A DNA stretch of 64,000 nt from Coenobita brevimanus (Eukaryota; Arthropoda; Malacostraca; Decapoda; Coenobitidae): the NCBI GenBank assembly GCA_032717465.1, contig CM064715.1, forward strand, positions 37,645,104 to 37,709,103, read 5' to 3'. The notes beneath the pieces were generated by a model. It saw nothing but the letters and a program-made list of their open reading frames with translations. It was not told where the DNA came from and ran no database searches. This document shows positions 12,274 to 23,508 of the stretch, one piece after another. The stretch's first letter is position 1. The number at the start of each line of letters is the position of its first letter. The position numbers were made by a program, and so were the translations under genes.

Positions 12274-14004
12274 TCATTCAGGGTGGCTAACTTTGATGTT
12301 AACTCTCCCCCCACTAAATAATGACTCCAAATTAGCAATTCTTGCATGCATTCTGTGCATTGCGAACAGCAGTACTGCAACTACAATGCAGACGATTATA
12401 AAGACAGTAGGTGCTGGGCTATACACATAATATGGGTTGAACATACTCAAACTCAAATCTTCCCAGGGCTTCATTGTTTCATTGATCAGCTGCATAGTTT
12501 CAAACTTAGGTGAAGTCAGCTTAATATTTGTGCTCATGTTTAAGGTCATATCAGGCAGTGGGTGGAAATGTTTGTGTGTATGATTGAGAATGGCGTAGTG
12601 ATTGATGGTGGATAAAGTAGACATGGCTGGTGTAAATACCGCACAGTAGTCTGGTGCTATGTATAATCCTGATGCTGATGTATGAGATGGTGGTATATCT
12701 GGACAGACTATGTAAACTGATGTGTTATGAGGGAAATAAAAAAAACTGTGAGTGTCCAATGCGTTGATGGTGTACAAGTTTATCTGAAGCAAAAGTGAAG
12801 TTGCAAAGATGATGAATATTGTCATTTCTGATGATGGCCATTTCACAAGGGACTGTATCAGTAGGCTGAAACGTGAAAATGTATGCAGGACAAAGATGAA
12901 CAGCATGTAAGGATGTGCGGCACTTTCGTTCAATCGTTGACTCACTTGCGAAAGTGACAGTGTCCCGTCTCTTGGAGACCATGATGAGTTCGGTGTCTGT
13001 GTTGATGTTGATGATGACCAAAGTGTTGTTATTTCTATAGGGGAAGGGGTGTATTTGGTATACTGTGAACAGGTCTTCAGTGATGAATGGTACATGAACT
13101 ACCACTGATGTTGGTGTTAGTGTTGCTTCTAAATACGGGTAGTATTGCATAAATTCCCTACTGCAGAACAACGGCTTCAATTTATGTTTATGTATGCCTT
13201 GACTAACTATCTGACGTAGCTCATGAACTGGGAGTAAGTCAATTGTGATCTTGCCATCACCAGCATTCGAAATTCCTTGCATAAGTGCCCTGAAACGATC
13301 TCTAGTGTTCTCTAATTGTAGTAGAATCGTGTCAATATGTTCTGTGATGATGGAGAAGTGCTGGAAAAGAGTAACGTTTCCCTCTAATTCATTTATTTTA
13401 TCTACACTCTCGAGAGCTACGTTTTCTGCTTATTTCAGATTTTTCACAATTGTCTTCATTGCTGAGTTCTGTCCTGTGATGAATTTATCTTGGTATGTTA
13501 GTACCTGAGCTATCTTATTAAATTTGTTGTTTATTTCTTTAAGGTCATTCTCTTAGCCAATCCAAAGATGTTCCCAAGAACTGCGCCGCCCAGGTCGAAC
13601 AAACCGCGCTTTTGGCGAGTACGTGTGATGTTGTTCCTGTCGCTCAGTACCTCCGTTCCATAAGATGGGAGATCTTGGATCATGACGAGCATAGTTGACT
13701 TCTCCTGTTCTAGTTTCCATTTTGCTAACTTCACCATTTCATTCACTTCCTTGGTGTTATGTGCTTGTGAAACATAATTTCCTATCATGAAGTCCAAAGT
13801 CCGCATCGGCGTCGCAAGTCTTTCTAGATAAGTAGGTAAGTCATACAAGTAATCTAGACTTATTTCAGTACTCATGACGTCCTTAACGATTGTAGTCGTG
13901 GCCGTTGGAGCTATGAGGCATCCTTGTCGTACTATATGTTTGGGGTCTAAGTGCGCATATCCTCTTACTATGTAGAGGAGAATCCATAGCATAAGTCCCT
14001 TCAT
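12274..14004 (-). pseudogene. env: Envelope-like glycoprotein of a gypsy/errantivirus element (frameshifted)
   Basis: The gene opens at 14004 with a hydrophobic signal-like segment (L-M-L-W-I-L-L-Y-I-V). Around residue 130 is a furin-type site, R-Q-K-R, followed directly by G-L-F-D-L-G-G, the usual start of an errantivirus/baculovirus-F fusion peptide. The 3' end encodes a membrane anchor (T-V-F-I-I-V-C-I-V-V-A-V-L-L-F) and a short basic tail ending at 12274. The first frame closes at 13531; the reading is in a second frame over about 13550-12740, with a stop near 13430, and returns to the first frame near 12740. Such proteins mediate membrane fusion and possible cell-to-cell transfer in insect errantiviruses. 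This copy is broken. Confidence 0.82.
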
Positions 14005-14095
14005 CGTAACCTACCGAAAAAAAAAAAAATCTATTAATTTCCTATAATGCTGTGGTCGATGATAGTGATGATGTGTATTACGGCTGATTGTTATT

Positions 14096-17000
14096 TCATT
14101 TATAGAAGGAGTTTAAATCGATATTTAATTCTCGTAAATGATGTACTGTAGATTTTATTGGAACAGTTGCACCTATATTCGATTGTTTGGTATATGACCT
14201 TAATTTCTTTTTGTAATCATTGTTGTGTTCTTGCTTGGTTTCTTGAGGTACGTTCACCTGTTCGGTTGTATCCGAGGCTGAATAATTATGTGATAATTCC
14301 CTTGAAACTCGTTTTAAATGGTCAGTATGAACTTGTTTCTCCTCGCCACTTGAAAGTGACTTAATTAAAACTTTGTTTGCTTTTATGTTAATTACTCTGT
14401 ATGGGCCCTCAAATTTTGGGGATAATTTATTGTCTCTCGTATGAATGACACCGTAAACAATGTCTCCTAAGCTGATAGGTGAATCTTTTGCCTTCTTGTT
14501 AAATGCCTCCGTCATTTCTTCCTTGGACATCGTTAATTGTTTTTTGACTCTTTTGTGAATGTCCTGGAATTCACGTAAACGGAGTTTAGAGTAATCATCG
14601 TAATTGTATATAGGCATGCTGTCACCTTCTAGGAGCTCATATGGTAATTTTTTATCTGTGCCATATATAATGAAATGTGGTGTGTCACCGATGGATTTAT
14701 TTATAGACCCATTAATTGAGGCCTCTACTCAGGGAATCCAATCATCCCAGCTTGCATAATTTTCACTGAGAATGTGTCGTAGCACATCTAATACCTTTTT
14801 ATTTTGTCTCTCTACCAACCCATTCGATGCTGGGTGATAGGCCAAAACGTTAACCTTTTTGATGTTGTATTGTTTACATATTTCTTGTAAGATCTCAGAA
14901 TTAAATTCTCCTCCATTATCACTTATTAATACCTTTGGGATAGTAAAGCGACATATTACATTATCTGTTATTGCCTTTGCTACTGTCTCTGCTGTCTTAT
15001 CTTTAATTGGAGCTAAAATGACATAACGGGAAAAATGATCCGTTGCAACGAATAAGTATAGGTTATTATTGTATGATAATGGCATCTTGAGTAAATCAAC
15101 AGCGACAACGTCCCATGGTTGATGTGGTACAGGGTAATTACCCATCGGTGCAGGTGTGATTGGGTATCCTCTGTGTTTCGCACATGATTCGCATCTGTCT
15201 ATATGATTGTTTATATCTTTTCGTAATGAAGGCCAGTAATATAATAGCTGGGCTTGGTTGAATGTCTTATCCTTTCCAGGATGTCCTGCATGTGGGCTGT
15301 CGTGTATCAATCGTAATACTTGGGGTATCATGTCATTAGGTACTACCAACTGGTTAGTATTTCTTTGGCGTTTTGGTTGTTTAGAGTTAATTTTGTATAA
15401 TGTATTATTGGCCATTGTGAATTGTTCAAGTGGGACATGCAGTTTGGGTAATTGTATGTCATCTCCACTTTCTAACTTGTATATTACTTTAGACCATATT
15501 GGGTCAAGTCTTTGTGCCTTTGCGATATCCTCGTGGTTTGGGATATTTCCTTTGAGATCTAACGCCGCGACCTGAATTGTGTTCGGGTTCCTAGATAATG
15601 CGTCAGCTACTATGTTCATTTTACCTTGTATATAATGAATTTGTACATTGTAGTTTTCAACTGTACATTTCCATCTTGCTCTCCTCCCAGAAAGGAGTTT
15701 TTCTTTAAACATACCCACCAGTGCTTTATGGTCGGTGAATAAGTGGATTTCGTAACCATATACCAAATCTCGAAACTTTTGTAATGCAAAAATCACTGCA
15801 AGTGCCTCTAAGTCTGTAGTGCAATAATTTTTCTCCGCACCTCTTGTTTGTCTGCTGGCAAATGCAATCGGTTGATTCTTTCCTCTTTTATCTTCCTGCA
15901 TCAGTACAGCCCCTAATCCTTTAACTGATGCGTCTGTACAAATAAGAAATGATTTTGTGTAATCCGGATATGCTAAACAAGGTGCATTTGTTAGTTTAAT
16001 TTTTAGATTGTTAAATGCCCTTTTTTGTTCTTCTTCCCATTGGAATACAGCATCTTTTTTGAGTAGTTGGAATAGAGGGAAGGCTAGATGAGAGAACTGT
16101 GGTACGAATGACCTATAGTACCCAGCCAGACCTAAAAATTGTCTAACTTCGTCAGTCGTAGTGGGTTCAGGAAAATCTCTCACTGCCTGTATTTTGTCAT
16201 CAGTGGTGTGAATACCATCAGAACTTAATTTGTGGCCTGAGAAATTTATTTCCTTAAAGCAAAATTTGCATTTAGAAAGTTTAATTTTTAATCCAGCATC
16301 ACTAAGCTTTTGTAAGAGTAAGTCTAATTTCCTGAGATGATCCTTAATATTCTTCGTTGCGATTATAATATCGTCAAGATAAACAAATATTCCTTGTCCT
16401 AAAATTCCGGACAATACGTAATTCATAAGACGCTGGAATGTTCCTGGGGCTGTCCTCAGTCCCATTGGCATTCTTGTATATTGATAATGGCCTCTGTTTG
16501 TTGAAAAGGCAGTGTATTTACGTGACTCCTTAGATACCGGAATCTGATAGTAGCCGTTTAGGAGATCGATGGTCGAGAATATATTATTCTCAGGACCAAT
16601 ATTCTGTAGAACATCGCTTAGCAATGGCATGGGAAATCTGTCTGGTATTGTGTGATTATTTAGTTTACGGTAATCTACTACCGCACGCATTTCTCCATTT
16701 CGTTTGGGCACAAAGAATAGGGGGGCATTCCACGGGGACACTGAAGGCTCAATAATCCCAAGTTTTAACATTTCATCGACATACTGATTTGCAAGTGTAC
16801 GTTGGGAGTGTGGTATGCGGTAAGCTGGTACGAAAATTGGTGGTGTTTCTGGGTGCACATTAATCATGTGATTAATCAAGTTAGTACACCCTAATTGTTC
16901 TCCGTGCAGTGCTACGGTGTCCCTGTGTGTTTCCAGCAGGGTTAACAAATCATTTTCTTCATCAAATTCACCTGAGTGAATTAAATTCTCTTTTATTCTT

Positions 17001-17977
17001 TCTCTATCCATAGATTTTATCTCACTTGTTACTCCAGCTATAACTATTTCCTTCACAGGGGCGGGACATTTTTCAATATTTACTATGCAAGTTCCCTTTT
17101 TCAACTGAACTTCCCCATTCATGTGATTAATTATGAATATCTGAGTTTGCCCTTCGTCGTTCGTATGACATAATGCGTTTTCTACTGACAATCCCTTTAC
17201 TTTACATAATTCTTCTAAGACAAGAACAGTACTATTCCATAATTTGCTCTTTATGGTAACCTTCATGTATGAATTAGGTGGTATAACTAAATCATTAGTG
17301 AGATGGGCTGGAAAAATTGATAAATCAGTACTGTTATCTGGGTCACTAATTCTGGAGGATGGGGTTGTTGGTGGGAGTGGAACTATACACTCATCTGTTT
17401 GTGTATGTTTGTTTAAGCCTTTAATATTACCAATTCTTTTTGGCTCTCTTCTACCAATCGGTGAGGGCTCTGAAGTTATTTCCTCTATGAATTCATTATC
17501 AAAGTCTATTCCATTCATTTGTGGGAGTATAGTTATGTTCTCAGCTCTCATGGATCTTAAGCCCAGTAACATATGAGCTTTAATTGCTAAGTTTTCAACG
17601 ATATAGAAAAATGCAGAGAATGGTCTTGTAGTTTCTGTGAAACTGAGATTTAATCTTATCATACCTTTCACTGTAATCTCTTGTCCATCTACTGTGTATA
17701 AATCTAAATCAGCTTCATCCAGAAAAGTTACTTTCTTTTTATTTTTAAGAATTCTATTTAGTTCTTCATGTGTTATTAAGTTCACTGGAGAGCCTGTATC
17801 TAAAAATAAGGAAACGTTTTGATCCTCACATACAGCTGGTATCAAGATACACTCATTTCCCAACATGCCTCCTATGTGAAGTTTAGCCTTGTTCTTCTTT
17901 ACGTTTGTTCGTTTCTTGTCATGACTTGGTCTTCCCCCGATTTGAACATAGACACAATTTTTTCTACTGTTTTGCAA
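14096..17977 (-). CDS. pol: Gypsy Pol polyprotein (protease, RT, RNase H, integrase) with one in-frame stop
   Basis: Open from 17977 to a TGA at 14729-14731 (1082 codons), then continuing in the same frame to 14096, so one nonsense codon cuts off the integrase tail. In order: protease with L-F-L-D-T-G-S near residue 55; RT with L-L-N-G-Y-Y-Q-I-P and F-V-Y-L-D-D near 530; RNase H with C-T-D-A-S near 680 and D-L-E-A-L-A; integrase zinc finger (H-D-S-P-H and C-E-S-C) near 910-940; integrase core with D-L-L-K-M, S-D-N-G-G-E-F and a Glu in N-G-L-V-E-R-Q. After the stop a G-P-Y-R-V segment is the GPY/F module. All catalytic residues are present. The start overlaps gag by 79 nt in the -1 frame, so synthesis probably needs ribosomal frameshifting. 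Confidence 0.92.
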
Positions 17978-19413
17978 CCACTAGTCCAGTGCCCTTGGTA
18001 TCTATGATTCCTACAGTAAGGACCAAATCCTTGTGTCTTTTGTTTGTCCTCTTTTGCCTTGATAAAGCATTCATACCTTGTGTGTCCTGGTTTTGCACAA
18101 TAATGACATAGAATGGACCTATCCCTTGACTGTGACCTACGAGGTGATTTCCCATAAGAAGTGTTGTTTATGGCGCGAGACCTGCTCGGGCTGCGCGAAA
18201 ACTTATGAAACTGCCTGTAGGAAGGCGTCTGGGAACGAGGTCTAGGCGTCTTTGTTTGTTTGGGCTGCCTCATTTCTGGTCGCGATCGATTTTGTTCTCT
18301 GTTTGGGGTCGGTGTAGATGTTTTCACAGCTGATACTGTCTCAGGTACCCTGATTCTACCAGAATGTGCGTGTGTGTCGACCACACCTGCTTTACTGCAC
18401 TGCATCTCTACCTCGTTCATTAAGTCTAGCAGGCACATTCCTGGGGTGTACGCGATCGTCTTGGCGATCTTAAGGGTCCTATCAGGTAATTTACACAAGG
18501 CAGCTACATAACCAATGATGTCCACGACGAGGTCTGGGGACATCTTTCCATCATCTGTTATCCAATTAGAATTCTCCAGAGTAGCTAACAAAGTTCTCTT
18601 GATTGTGGAGACATCAGCAGTTATTTCACTGAGCACATGGTTTGTAGTGTGCTCCCTTACAAGATCTACAATTTTATGTAATTCTGGAATTATACCTGGC
18701 AAGAAGTTCATACCTCCAGAAAATTTCTTCAGAAATTCAGTTTTAAATTCATCATATGTCCTAGCACGATGGAGCTTATCTGAGCGCAATAAATTGCTTG
18801 CTGGACATCTTTCCTGGCTTATACAAGATGAAAAAATAGCAATTTTCTCTTGTTCATCTAGTATGTGGCGCTTGATGAACATTTGTTCGCACTGACTGAC
18901 TAATGAAATGACATCAATGCGATCTTTGTCTGTGCCAGAGAATTTTGGGGCAGTTTTATCCTCTTGATACACAAACACGTGAGGTGTGGTTGTTAGATCA
19001 GCGGTATTTGTTTCTTGATCCATTTTTAATGATTGCCCTGTTAATTCAACTTGTACGTGTTTATCGTTGTGTGAGGGAATGGTGGAATATGTATGACCGG
19101 AAAGGTGAACCCTGTTAAGTATATTGGCATATGTGTGCAAGGCAGCGGCAAAGTCCACACTCTCTATGTCCGAGGGGGTTTCCCATTCATCATCTGAAAC
19201 TCCCGTATTTGTTTCTTTATCTTTAGTGTGTGGTGAGGTTTGTACAAGGGGTGGGCTGCCTTGAGGCTCTCTTAATTGTGAGTCTGATGTTGTGGCAATT
19301 TGTGTGTTACCTGGTGTGTTGCCTTGGGGCTCTCTTAATTGTGAATCTGTTGTTGTGGCAAATTGTGTGTCATCTGGTATTAACGTGGGGGGTGGCGAAA
19401 ATATTCCTGTCAT
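17899..19413 (-). CDS. gag: Gypsy Gag with zinc knuckle, 504 codons
   Basis: An intact open frame directly upstream of pol. The N-terminus has an imperfect repeat (S-Q-L-R-E-P-Q-G occurs twice within 40 residues) and is Pro/Thr-rich. A capsid-like helical central part follows (about residues 150-340). Next come a basic Arg/Ser/Pro-rich stretch and one clear C-X2-C-X4-H-X4-C zinc knuckle (C-H-Y-C-A-K-P-G-H-T-R-Y-E-C). A second, imperfect Cys/His cluster (C-R-N-H ... C) lies near the end. It would package the element RNA into particles. The chosen ATG is the first in the frame; the leader to the 5' LTR is about 1.1 kb. Confidence 0.9.
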   Translation of the reverse strand: MTGIFSPPPTLIPDDTQFATTTDSQLREPQGNTPGNTQIATTSDSQLREPQGSPPLVQTSPHTKDKETNTGVSDDEWETPSDIESVDFAAALHTYANILNRVHLSGHTYSTIPSHNDKHVQVELTGQSLKMDQETNTADLTTTPHVFVYQEDKTAPKFSGTDKDRIDVISLVSQCEQMFIKRHILDEQEKIAIFSSCISQERCPASNLLRSDKLHRARTYDEFKTEFLKKFSGGMNFLPGIIPELHKIVDLVREHTTNHVLSEITADVSTIKRTLLATLENSNWITDDGKMSPDLVVDIIGYVAALCKLPDRTLKIAKTIAYTPGMCLLDLMNEVEMQCSKAGVVDTHAHSGRIRVPETVSAVKTSTPTPNREQNRSRPEMRQPKQTKTPRPRSQTPSYRQFHKFSRSPSRSRAINNTSYGKSPRRSQSRDRSILCHYCAKPGHTRYECFIKAKEDKQKTQGFGPYCRNHRYQGHWTSGCKTVEKIVSMFKSGEDQVMTRNEQT

Positions 19414-20507
19414 TAAGATATGGTGTTATGAAATACGCCTCTTGTTTATTTATGTCCTAGCAAAATAGATGAGTAAATAAGTTGAATATAGCTAATTTTA
19501 GCACTGAGAAGAAATGAGCAAGTATAATTTTACCCACTTGATACAGATTGTAGAGGTGTGTCGATACAAAAGTCGATCTCGGAAGAAAAATACAGGTTTG
19601 ATTGAAGATCTCTTGATAATTCTAGTGGTGTGTTGATGGACGATATTACTCAGGAAATTCCATGGCCTGGTGTTTGTGGTGGTTAACGGCTGTCCCAGGC
19701 AAACCTCAGCATAGAACGTCGAATTTCCAACTTAACTGTGAAAATAAATGAGTATGAGTAGGAGCTATGTGAATAATGAGTAATGAGTAGTGGGTGAGAA
19801 GTGCCTGGTGTCAGTCACACGTTGCTTGGCATGGCAGACTCACGTTGTGATGTCATCTCAGCACATGGTGACGTCGGCTTCCCACACTGGTAGCTGTGGT
19901 GAGTGAATGAGTAGCGATGAGTAACTTGAGTGAAGACGGGTGAGTAAGATGAGTTGTGAATATGGACTTGGTGTTTTGCTGCGTGTCTTGACCTCTGGGT
20001 CAGCATAGGCAGGAGAGAGTGGTGGGGGCTTGTTGCTTGTTGGTCTCTCCTCTTCTTTACTTGCTTTGTTTTATATTCTTCTTGTTGCTGCTTGAAGTTA
20101 CGTGAAGATTATAGAGTTGTTTTGTAGACTTGTAGACTATTTGCATTGTAGGCTGTATTTTGTAGGGATTCACTATAGAACTGAAGCTAATCTTGTAGAG
20201 TCTCGCCTGCTTTTGTAGAAATTTGCTTTTAATTCGGAGACGATGTCCGTAGATTCGCTGGTTCGTCGTAGAAGTTGCAAGATCGTATCAATATTTTGTT
20301 AAACTACTTGCAAGGCGTCCTGTGACCTCTTTCACCTCTGCATCAGCATGATGATCAGGGAGGCGGAGGGGGCTGGTTGGAGAGAATACTGTCAGGAGCT
20401 GATGTTGTTGGTTGTGAGAGGTATTCTTTTTGTTTTCAATCTTGATATTTTGTAGGAATTCAATGTTGATTCGTAGACGAGGTTCGTATACGTTCGCTGC
20501 TACCAAA
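19414..20507 (-). other. Leader of the env-bearing gypsy element
   Basis: No gene. On the minus strand the sequence directly after the 5' LTR (20507 and below) reads TTTGGTAGCAGCGAACG, which fits a tRNA primer binding site. The stretch at about 19740-19960 is rich in GAGTGAATGAGTA-like words, giving weak internal repetition. Confidence 0.6.
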
Positions 20508-20561
20508 TGTCATAAAATGACTACATATTATAATTACAAATCATAATATGTAGTCCTGACA
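20508..20561 (-). repeat. 54-bp remnant of the 5' LTR
   Basis: On the plus strand it begins TGTCATAAAA and ends ATATGTAGTCCTGACA, matching both ends of the 611 bp 3' LTR, but it lacks almost all the middle. The remnant is itself palindromic (ACTACATATTAT facing ATAATATGTAGT), and its inner part matches the 3' LTR end in inverted orientation. Confidence 0.72.
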
Positions 20562-20909
20562 AGTAGCGTTTGTCTATACTGTTCATATTTTGAATCTTTT
20601 AATTGTACTTGAATTTAAAAATGTTAATTAATTATAAAACAGCATAAATATTAATTTTTCTGAAAAAGTTAAAAAGACAAATATGTAAATATATGTGTAA
20701 CAGCTATATAATGCCTAAACCTGTAAAATTTTATTTTAACAGTATCATGTGATTAAATTACTATATTACATATTCATCCACATGCACATCTTAATTTCAA
20801 AACATACTTTAGGCCTATATTGTACAGTCCTTGGCTGTGAACCTGGGGGCACCACCAAAAAGGTTCCCAATAGGGCCCTGCAGCTCCTAAGGCCGGCCCT
20901 GCCCGGCAG

Positions 20910-21805
20910 TTACAGTTTCAGTAACTAAATTATGAATGCCAAGGACATTGTGGATGTATCGTATGGGCTAGATACTCAGAAAACAATATTGACTGTTGTA
21001 TCTCACAGTGACAGACATACCTCGCTCATGGATGTCGTAACTGCCCTCTTCACCAATACTCAGCTTTTCACACATCATCTTTTGATGTCATATTTAACCA
21101 GGGCCTGGATACCCAAAATACTTATGACAACCATATCTTGCTATGGTTGCCAAATATTACTTTATATATCAGAAATGTTTCCTTCAATATTTAGATACTT
21201 ACAGACAAAATTAATGTTGAAGTGATTCTGATTTTCATTTCGATGTTTTGGGCATCCAGGAAATGAGGTTGGACAATAATATTACACCAGTTTATAATAT
21301 AACATGATATACAATATACACTCAGTGCAGAAATAGAGAAGGAAGTGGAGTTGCATTATATGCAAAAAAAAAAAAAAAATGGTTATATATACTTCATTAC
21401 TACTGTTATCGGACTTGCGTTGCATAGAACCGTGAATGGAGTGTGTCTGAAATTGTGTGGCCCACAGATTATTACTTTTGTGATTCTGTTTATGGACTTT
21501 TGAAAGGCAACTTACCCAGTTTCACAACGTAACTAGTTAGTATTTTTTATCATAATCACAGAAAAATTCTATGGGCGTATATGTTATGAGAGACTGGAAT
21601 GTTGGCCTTTTGAAGCATCAAACCAACTTGTGTCAGTGACTTAGTAATACTCATATTTTCGATTTCATGTTTTCCCTTAATAATATAACAGTATTACTGA
21701 TGTTTTAGATTTCATGCTTTCCATTAATAATGTAACCTACTTGAATATCATGATCTGGTGCAACACTGATCGATAACATCTGGTCAATGAACGTGGATTC
21801 TAATT
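20910..21805. other. Unassigned sequence
   Basis: No recognised gene or repeat. An open frame of 97 codons at 20932-21225 has no known motif. A pure A run lies at about 21365-21379. Confidence 0.4.
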
Positions 21806-22400
21806 TTCTCTATCTATCTATATATTGCCAGACGCCTCAATCCCGTTCGGGGTGGCCACAAACAAATCGCCTCCACATCGCCCTGTCCCCCGCCATTTCA
21901 CTGCCCTGCTCCCAACTCACACACCCCTCTCTCATATACCTCTCCACTCCATCCCTCCATCTCATCCTCGGCCTCCCCCTCCCTCTCCCCCCCTCCACCT
22001 CACTCACATACACTCTCTTCGTCTGTCTTTCACCTCCATCCCCTCCACATGGCCAAACCACCTCAGTGTATTCCTCCTAACGCTTCCTTTCACATCCACA
22101 TCCACACCACAACGCTCCTTTATATCCTCATTTTTCAGCCTGTCTCTCCATGTGACTCCACAGGCTCCTCTTAACTCATTTCCATTGCTCTCACTCTTGC
22201 CTTGTGTCCTTCCAACAACGTCCAAGCTTCACTTCCATACGTTAGTATTGGTATCACAATACTGTCATGTAGTAACTTTTTCACTTCCATGCTCACTTCC
22301 CTGTTTCTTATCACTGTTTTCAAGGAACCAGCAACCTTTCTTCCTTGCTGTACCCTTTCAAGCACTTCACCCTCCAAAGCTCCATCTTTACTCATTCTAA
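21806..22400 (-). pseudogene. RTE-like LINE fragment (3' end)
   Basis: The minus-strand reading matches the C-terminal part of the near-intact RTE-like element at 39.5-42.7 kb, in pieces. Shared marks are Y-G-S-E-A-W-T-L, R-N-T-L-R-W-F-G-H-V-E and R-G-R-G-R-P-R-M-R-W-R-D-G-V-E, and the end G-H-P. Its 3' end passes into a short (CTAT)n run at 21806-21822, the same tail type as in the full element. It is 5' truncated near 22400, as is common for LINE insertions, and has two frameshifts. Confidence 0.88.
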
Positions 22401-22740
22401 TCTTAAGAATGTTACATTATGTATGGATCCAGAAGTGTCTTACTTTTTCAACCCTAAAAAGAGCCATGAATGAAAATAATGTATGAAACCAGAAAAGGAT
22501 ATTTTCAAAAGAAGCTATTGATGGTTTTGTTGATGATATTTCTATGGTGTGTTGGAATGAAGTGTGTGAAGCAGACTGTGTGAGTGAAACTTATACTACT
22601 GTTATGCTGGTAAGATTAGGGTAGTGTTTGTATCTGGAGATGTGAGGAACTTTCTGAAGATTTTGGCTTTTTATTTATTTATTTATTTATTTTGTCTTAT
22701 GACAGGAATTAGTTCTTGTCATTGTTGTTTTTATATATTG
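22401..22740. other. Unassigned spacer
   Basis: No gene. A (TTTA)n run of about 6 units lies near 22670-22691. Confidence 0.4.
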
Positions 22741-22744
22741 TTAA

Positions 22745-23317
22745 CCCCTGCGCACCGGCATTGTTTTCAGGCCGCCGCACTTTCACTTTGGACATTTTCC
22801 CAAACATAGCCTGTTTTCAAACCTTCATATCTGGAAAAGTATAGCAGTTAGGGATACAAATTAAAAACCATATTACTCAACAACTTTCCTTCTCGCAATT
22901 TAAAGCATCGCCAGGTCTCCAGGTGGTTGCGTTGATGAGTGAAGACATGAAGATCAACTCAGGTGCTTCAGGCAGGATTTCTCCATGCTTGTGCGCACAG
23001 CCTCAACTTGTGGTAACACTTACTATAATGTATGTGTTCTATGGTTCTTATTCTATTTCTATTTGATATCACATTTGCAGTTAATATCACATAATATGGA
23101 TACTACAGTATTTACAGGGCCAAGAAAAACTTGAAGACATTGTCTTACACCTGGTAAAGGCATGGGACAGACTGACTCATGCTCACGTGCAGTGGCGGGA
23201 GTCTCATGTTCATCTTTGGTGACGAAATCAAATGGCGACCACTTCAAATGATGGCAGTAATACATTTGCAGCTCCTCCCATCACCCAGTGGTCCCCAGCC
23301 ACCCTGGCGGGTGGGGG
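22745..23317. mobile_element. Possible piggyBac-like MITE, TTAA-flanked
   Basis: TTAA at 22741-22744 and at 23318-23321 flank a 573 bp segment that starts CCCCTGCGCACCGGC and ends GCGGGTGGGGG, giving CCCC...GGGG ends with a weaker GC-rich continuation. TTAA targets and C-rich termini fit piggyBac. There is no transposase. The inverted repeat is short and imperfect. Confidence 0.5.
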
Positions 23318-23508
23318 TTAATCTTAGTGTAATATTGTGTGAGAAAATGTGAGTTCTCTCCTAAGATCTACAATGTACCTATTAGTGTCAGAAATGTGAC
23401 TTCTTTACTAGAATATTCTAGGCTGTACTATTAAAAGGAGCCTGGGGGGGGTATGTTAAAGGGCCTGCCTGTCTTGCTGGCAGTGTGCCAGAGAATTGAG
23501 TTTATTAA

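Larger units (their letters stand above)
11162..20561 (-). mobile_element. Ty3/gypsy element with env-like gene (errantivirus-like)
   Basis: The minus-strand order is 5' LTR remnant, leader, gag, pol, env-like gene, 3' LTR. The outer edges are TGTCAT (left) and CTGACA (right) on the plus strand, so each LTR begins TG and ends CA on the coding strand. The 4-mer AGTA lies directly outside both ends (11158-11161 and 20562-20565), a good target-site duplication. Gag and pol are in overlapping frames. Pol has one premature stop and env is frameshifted, so the copy is close to intact but not functional as it stands. It sits inside a hAT-type MITE. Confidence 0.9.
10950..20901. mobile_element. hAT-type MITE split by the gypsy insertion
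   Basis: Left end CAGGGCCGGCTTTTAG at 10950 and right end CTAAGGCCGGCCCTG finishing at 20901 are imperfect inverted repeats of the common hAT kind. The flanking 8-mers CCTAGCAG (10942-10949) and CCCGGCAG (20902-20909) match at 6 of 8 positions, as expected of an old 8-bp hAT target duplication. Without the 11162-20561 insertion and its extra 4-bp duplication the element is about 550 bp and has no transposase. Confidence 0.75.

Noticed and set aside
20932..21225. 97-codon ORF as a host gene
   Set aside because: No motif, no supporting splice or codon evidence, short enough to arise by chance.
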